Part shown: piece after piece, positions 14,925 to 18,615 of the stretch | Layout: the number at the start of each line of letters is the position of its first letter | Numbering within the stretch: the first letter of the stretch is position 1 | Source: Candidatus Dadabacteria bacterium | GTDB taxonomy: Bacteria; Desulfobacterota_D; UBA1144; Nemesobacterales; UBA2774 | Assembly (NCBI GenBank): GCA_030632765.1 | Contig: DAOVUC010000005.1 | Span: forward strand, 1 to 18,615 | Reading direction: 5' to 3' | DNA length: 18,615 nt | Made by a program: the position numbers and the translations under genes | Notes under the pieces: generated by a model | Told to the model about the DNA's origin: nothing | Database searches by the model: none | The model's input: only the letters and a program-made list of their open reading frames with translations

Positions 14925-17693
14925 TTATAGGAAATATTTATCATATATCTCTCTAATCTTGTTAGTTTTAGAGATGTATTCCTCTTTTAATTTTTGCCCC
15001 TCATTTTTCATGTCCAGCTCAGAGGCCAATTTCTGAAAATCACTCTCATATAGCTCGTTAATTGAGCGATTATGAAGGAGTCTTAGCAAGTTTTCCATCT
15101 TTTTTAAGAAAAAAAGCCCCTCTTTTAATATCTTAAATTCCTCATCTTCCATTAACCCATTGAATCTAAGCGCCAGCAGCGCATCTAAAGTATTTTGCAC
15201 CCTCACATCTTGATACTCTCTCCCATATTTTAACTGAAGCATCTGAACAAGGAACTCTATATCGACAGTTCCTCCTTTCCCTGTTTTTATATTGAGTTTA
15301 TCGACAGTCTCTTTCGCAAGTTCCTTTTCCATTCGAGAACGAAGACGGTGAATCTCTTTATAAAAGTCCTTGGGAAAAGATTTTTCATATACGAAATGCT
15401 TTACGGTTTTCATAACCTTAGCACCTAATTCCAAATTGCCTGCGGCAGGTGTAGCCCTTAGTAGCGCCTGTCTCTCCCATATCTGCGCGCTGTCCTCATG
15501 GTACTTTTTAAACGATTCAAACGAAGTTACCAGAGCTCCGGATCTACCCGAGGGCCTAAGACCCATATCGATTTTGTAGGCAAAGCCCTCCCCTGTAGGC
15601 ACAGAGAGTACCGAAATAACCTTCTGTCCGAGCTTAGAATAAAATTCATGATCCTCTCCCTCATAAATAAAAATCACATCGAGATCGGAATTATAGCTCA
15701 TCTCCCGACCGCCCAATTTTCCCATACCGAGAATTAGCATTCGCATTTTCTTCTTCTTGCCTTTCACTAAATCCCATGCCAATTCAAGCCCGACTTCTAA
15801 AATAGCTTCGGCTACAATCGAGAGGTATTTGCCAACATAAAAAGGGTCAACTTCCCCGTTTAAATCTCTGAGACATATTTTAAGGGTCTCCACATGCCTG
15901 AACCTTCTTATTATATCCAGCTTATCTTCATAATCTCTCGCCTCTTCCATATTTGATTTAAGGCTTTCAAGCATATCTTCCTTAGAGGCATACTCGGCTC
16001 TTACATTTCTTAGGGTTATAACGTCAAGATACTCAGGGTGTCTGATTAGAAAGTTTGAAAGAAATCCACTTGTAGAAAATAGTCTGGCTAATAGCTTAAT
16101 AATATCGGGATTCTCTAAAAGAACAGCGTATATTGATGAGCGCCAGCCGATCCCTGAGATAAATCTTTCAAGATTTACTAAAGCAGCATCAGGATCAAAG
16201 GATTTTAGTATCTCACCTAAGAAAGCCGGCATCACCTTTCTGGTAATTAACCTGCCACCTTGAGTTAAAGCACCCAATCTAGGATCAAGTAATTTGGAAA
16301 ACAAATCAATTGCGACATCGGGATTTTTAAATCCTAATTTTCTTAAATTCTCTACAGCTTCAGTTTCTTCAATATTGCCCACAGTTAAGAAGTCGGCAAC
16401 CTCCCAAAACTCTTTCCCAACCTCCTGGGTTTTTTGAGAAGGTTCAAAAAAGAGCCGCTTATAAATACTAGAAACAGATGTGGTATTCTCGCTATAAAGT
16501 TCTTCAAATTCTTTTTTGCCTTTTAACCCGCACCTTTTGGCCAAAATTTCAACATCGTCGGAGGATGAAGGAATTTTGTGAGTTTGTCTTTCCTCAACCA
16601 GTTGAATTGAGTGCTCAATTTTTCTAAGAACGAGATATGAAGAAGTTAATGATTCAAACACCTCTTTATCTATAACATTTAAGCGCCAGAGCTTTTTAAG
16701 TGCAAGAAGTGAATTTCTCTCCCTGAGTCCTTTAATCTCACCACCGTTTACAAGCTGAAGTGCTTGTATAAAAAATTCAATTTCCCGTATCCCACCCTTG
16801 CCTAGCTTAACATCACGCTTTTTTTGAAGCGTATCAAGCTTGGTTTTCATATCTTTTAAGTCCTCAATCGAGTTATAATCAAGGAACTTCTTATATACAA
16901 ACGGCTCGATTTCTCCAATAAACTCCTCCCCCAGCTCAAGATCTCCCGCAATTGGCCTTGCTTTTATCATAGCGGCCCTCTCCCAGGTATCGCCCCAGTA
17001 AAAATAGTGCTCTACTGCGCCGTCTATAGGCACTGCAACAGTGCTTTTACTTCCGCCAGGGCGAAGCGCTAAATCAACCCTGTATAGAAAGCCATCCTCG
17101 GTTACAGCGCTTAGAGTTTTAGTAATCCTCTCAGCAAGCTTAAAAAAAGGCTCCGGGTCTCCCTTGTCCCTGTATAGATAAATTAGGTCAATATCAGAGC
17201 TCAGATTCAATTCTCTTCCCCCAAGCTTTCCCATACCTAAAACCACAAACTCTCCGTACGTCTTTGTATCTAACTGCTCGCTGAAAAACCGATATGCGGA
17301 TTCCACAATAGCACTCGCAAGGTCGGAAAGCTCCTCCATAATATCACTAAAAGGGCTAAAGCCCATTATGTCACTATATACGATTCTTGAAAACTCTCGG
17401 TACTTATACTGCCTTAAATGCGATCCGAAAATATCCCCTGAAGGAGAGCTCTTTTTGATCAAATCTGTTTCTTTTAGAAATTGTTTTGAGGTCTTTTTAT
17501 TCTTTATTTCTTTTGATTGGCTTAGATAGTCCAATATGAAGGGGTCTGTTAAAATTACCCTGCCAAGGAAACAACTATAGGATGAAAGTATATTGAGAAT
17601 ATCCTCTTTTTTAGAAGAGATCCTCTTATATATTTCCTTATAACGTTCTAATATATTCCTAGCATTATCAGGGTTGGGCAAAACTCTATTCAA
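14925..17693 (-). CDS. glnE: Bifunctional glutamine synthetase adenylyltransferase/adenylyl-removing enzyme
   Basis: Controls glutamine synthetase by adding AMP to, or removing it from, a tyrosine of each subunit, under the command of PII and glutamine. The 922 residues (family about 945) hold two nucleotidyltransferase domains. The N-terminal de-adenylylating one has GMGKLGGRELNLSSDIDL (153-170; Asp167, Asp169), and the C-terminal adenylylating one has GMGKLGGREMSYNSDLDV (656-673; Asp670, Asp672). Each is followed by a GlnD PII-type helical domain (GKGGIREIEFFIQ near 298-310 and GKGGTVDIEFLVQ near the end). The start is TTG at 17693: GGAAGGAAG lies 7 bases upstream, an in-frame TAG stands at 17699-17697, and no later Met fits. 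PII and glutamine synthetase are not in the window. It leads an operon with the phosphodiesterase gene. Confidence 0.97.
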   Translation of the reverse strand: MNRVLPNPDNARNILERYKEIYKRISSKKEDILNILSSYSCFLGRVILTDPFILDYLSQSKEIKNKKTSKQFLKETDLIKKSSPSGDIFGSHLRQYKYREFSRIVYSDIMGFSPFSDIMEELSDLASAIVESAYRFFSEQLDTKTYGEFVVLGMGKLGGRELNLSSDIDLIYLYRDKGDPEPFFKLAERITKTLSAVTEDGFLYRVDLALRPGGSKSTVAVPIDGAVEHYFYWGDTWERAAMIKARPIAGDLELGEEFIGEIEPFVYKKFLDYNSIEDLKDMKTKLDTLQKKRDVKLGKGGIREIEFFIQALQLVNGGEIKGLRERNSLLALKKLWRLNVIDKEVFESLTSSYLVLRKIEHSIQLVEERQTHKIPSSSDDVEILAKRCGLKGKKEFEELYSENTTSVSSIYKRLFFEPSQKTQEVGKEFWEVADFLTVGNIEETEAVENLRKLGFKNPDVAIDLFSKLLDPRLGALTQGGRLITRKVMPAFLGEILKSFDPDAALVNLERFISGIGWRSSIYAVLLENPDIIKLLARLFSTSGFLSNFLIRHPEYLDVITLRNVRAEYASKEDMLESLKSNMEEARDYEDKLDIIRRFRHVETLKICLRDLNGEVDPFYVGKYLSIVAEAILEVGLELAWDLVKGKKKKMRMLILGMGKLGGREMSYNSDLDVIFIYEGEDHEFYSKLGQKVISVLSVPTGEGFAYKIDMGLRPSGRSGALVTSFESFKKYHEDSAQIWERQALLRATPAAGNLELGAKVMKTVKHFVYEKSFPKDFYKEIHRLRSRMEKELAKETVDKLNIKTGKGGTVDIEFLVQMLQLKYGREYQDVRVQNTLDALLALRFNGLMEDEEFKILKEGLFFLKKMENLLRLLHNRSINELYESDFQKLASELDMKNEGQKLKEEYISKTNKIREIYDKYFL

Positions 17694-17696
17694 CTT

Positions 17697-17750
17697 CTAT
17701 CTTCCTTCCTCTATTATTGCTTCAGGATCCCTTGGATTTACTTTTTCCAT
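17697..17750 (-). CDS. Possible 17-residue leader peptide before glnE
   Basis: An ATG at 17750 opens a 17-codon reading, MEKVNPRDPEAIIEEGR, closed by TAG two codons before the TTG start of glnE and in the same frame. The glnE ribosome site (GGAAGG) lies in its last codons, so translation of the mini-ORF could affect glnE initiation. Its own ribosome site is poor: AAGG sits only one base from the ATG. It could be a leader peptide, a relic of a longer glnE N-terminus, or chance. Confidence 0.3.
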   Translation of the reverse strand: MEKVNPRDPEAIIEEGR

Positions 17751-17784
17751 TCCTTAAATTTTAGCTGTATCGCCAACAAAGTGC

Positions 17785-17801
17785 TCTCTGCCCGGCAGAG
17801 A
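17785..17801 (-). promoter_or_regulatory. 17-base palindrome in the predicted glnE leader
   Basis: TCTCTGCC, one central base, then GGCAGAGA form perfect 8-base arms, GC-rich against AT-rich surroundings. It lies downstream of the predicted glnE -10 and about 35 bases before the mini-ORF. As DNA it could be a repressor site; as RNA it could fold as a 6-bp stem with a 5-base loop. No T-run follows, so it is not a standard terminator. Confidence 0.45.
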
Positions 17802-17818
17802 TCACCTTCCCCAATTAA

Positions 17819-17824
17819 ATTATA
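17819..17824 (-). promoter_or_regulatory. Predicted -10 element of glnE promoter
   Basis: A perfect TATAAT on the minus strand about 125 bases before glnE. The best -35 is poor (TTTATT, 16 bases upstream), so an activator or another sigma factor may be needed. The inverted repeat TATAC-7 bases-GTATA (17821-17837) overlaps it. The expected start near 17812 would give a leader of about 120 bases. Confidence 0.45.
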
Positions 17825-17890
17825 CCCACCCAGTATACACAATAAACTTACTGTGAGATTCTACCACAAAGTTAACTTATTAATCACACC

Positions 17891-17914
17891 TGCCATATCC
17901 ACAAAGATATGGCA
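17891..17914 (-). terminator. Perfect 9-bp hairpin after priA, no T-run
   Basis: TGCCATATC, a 6-base loop, then GATATGGCA form a perfect 9-bp stem 11 bases after the priA stop. Neither strand has a T-run directly after it, so it is not a textbook intrinsic terminator. It may stabilise the priA mRNA 3' end, aid factor-dependent termination, or bind a protein. Confidence 0.4.
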
Positions 17915-17925
17915 TAGAGAGGAAA

Positions 17926-18615
17926 TCAACTAAAATAAAATGGGTCTACATCTATTGAGCATCTGACACTGCTTGAGCTCTTTGAGATAATGCTTACGAG
18001 CTGCTTGGAAAAACTACGGAGAATGGCGGCATTAGAAGATTTAAGAAGCATTTGAAAGCGGTAGCGGTTACTTATTTTATATATTGGACAAGGCGAAGGT
18101 CCTAGTATTTCAAGAGATCCCATAGGTAGCTTTGAGACCATCTTCCGAGCGATGTTGCCCGCGTCTTTTGAGATACCCTGTGTTTCAGACTCAAACCGTC
18201 CTGAAAATCTAACATTAACCAATCTCGAGAACGGGGGATATAGGAGCTCCTCTCTTAATTTTATTTCTTCCTCTAAAAACCCCTTGCTGTCCTGACGGGT
18301 GGCAAAGATAATACTCGGATGATCGGGATTATAGGTCTGGACAATTACCTTTCCCGGATGATCTCCTCGCCCCGATCGACCCGCAACCTGGGTAATAAGT
18401 TGAAAGGTCCTCTCGCCTGAGCGAAAATCCGGTATGCCTAAAGATATATCAGCAGAAATCACCCCAACCAAAGTCACACCCGGAAGATCATGCCCTTTGG
18501 CCACCATTTGGGTTCCTATTAGGACATCTATCTCTCCACGCTCTAGTCTTGAGTATAGTCTTAGCATCTTGTTTTTCCCGCTAGTCGTGTCCCTATCCAT
18601 CCTTGCAACAACCGC
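17926..18615 (-). CDS. priA: Primosomal protein N' (replication restart helicase), C-terminal part
   Basis: The 229 residues visible are the C-terminal end of PriA; the N-terminus lies beyond the right edge. The reading enters with AVVARMDRDTTSGKNKM, then LIGTQMVAKGHDLPGVTLVG, SADISLGIPDFRSGERTFQL and ITQVAGRSGRGDHPGKV, the helicase core motifs V and VI with the arginine finger type QVAGRSGR. The tail YPPFSRLVNVRFSG and LGPSPCPIYKISNRYRFQML is the PriA-specific C-terminal domain. PriA is a 3'-5' DNA helicase that recognises stalled forks and reloads the replicative helicase. The open frame continues to the last base, so no true start is visible. Its stop lies 232 bases upstream of glnE on the same strand, with a hairpin between. 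Confidence 0.96.
   Translation of the reverse strand, partial: AVVARMDRDTTSGKNKMLRLYSRLERGEIDVLIGTQMVAKGHDLPGVTLVGVISADISLGIPDFRSGERTFQLITQVAGRSGRGDHPGKVIVQTYNPDHPSIIFATRQDSKGFLEEEIKLREELLYPPFSRLVNVRFSGRFESETQGISKDAGNIARKMVSKLPMGSLEILGPSPCPIYKISNRYRFQMLLKSSNAAILRSFSKQLVSIISKSSSSVRCSIDVDPFYFS

Overview
The window looks like ordinary chromosomal DNA of a free-living, probably Gram-negative bacterium with moderately low GC. I saw no insertion sequence, phage gene, CRISPR array or toxin-antitoxin pair. CdnL/CarD, TrmI, GlnE, an ATP-dependent PEP carboxykinase and an AGPS-like flavoprotein together fit a deltaproteobacterial (Desulfobacterota-like) or allied candidate-phylum lineage. That placement is inference; no rRNA gene is present to test it. 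The window holds 13 protein genes (two cut by its edges) and two tRNA genes.

Layout, left to right. (1) Minus strand, 1-1541: a PfkB-family sugar kinase (3' end outside the window) overlapping by one base the upstream MTA phosphorylase gene, with its own promoter at 1569-1597. (2) Minus strand, 1692-5186: a close-packed run read right to left as MFS transporter, TrmI tRNA m1A58 methyltransferase, membrane-anchored staphylococcal-type nuclease with a C-terminal OB-like domain, and RsmG 16S rRNA methyltransferase. (3) Plus strand, 5263-5463: a strong promoter driving tRNA-Lys(TTT) and tRNA-Glu(TTC). (4) Minus strand, 5577-7814: an AGPS-like FAD-binding oxidase followed by an isochorismatase-fold hydrolase. 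(5) Minus strand, 8007-9560: pckA, with its own promoter and a hairpin after its stop. (6) A long AT-rich intergenic region, 9561-10083. (7) Plus strand, 10084-13459: cdnL/carD, a DUF58 protein and a BatA-type membrane protein with a von Willebrand A domain. (8) Minus strand, 13471-17693: glnE followed by a type I phosphodiesterase/alkaline phosphatase-superfamily enzyme. (9) Minus strand, 17926 to the right edge: the C-terminal part of the primosomal helicase PriA.

The genes are mostly housekeeping: methylthioadenosine salvage, rRNA and tRNA modification, gluconeogenesis, nitrogen control, replication restart and regulation of RNA polymerase. The less routine parts are the AGPS-like/isochorismatase pair, the nuclease-OB fusion among RNA-modification genes, the cdnL-DUF58-BatA cluster without an adjacent MoxR ATPase, and the glnE leader, which has an in-frame mini-ORF and a palindrome. 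Four genes (rsmG, pckA, the BatA-type gene, glnE) appear to start at TTG or GTG. I do not see a clear, previously undescribed system; the findings are leads of modest strength.
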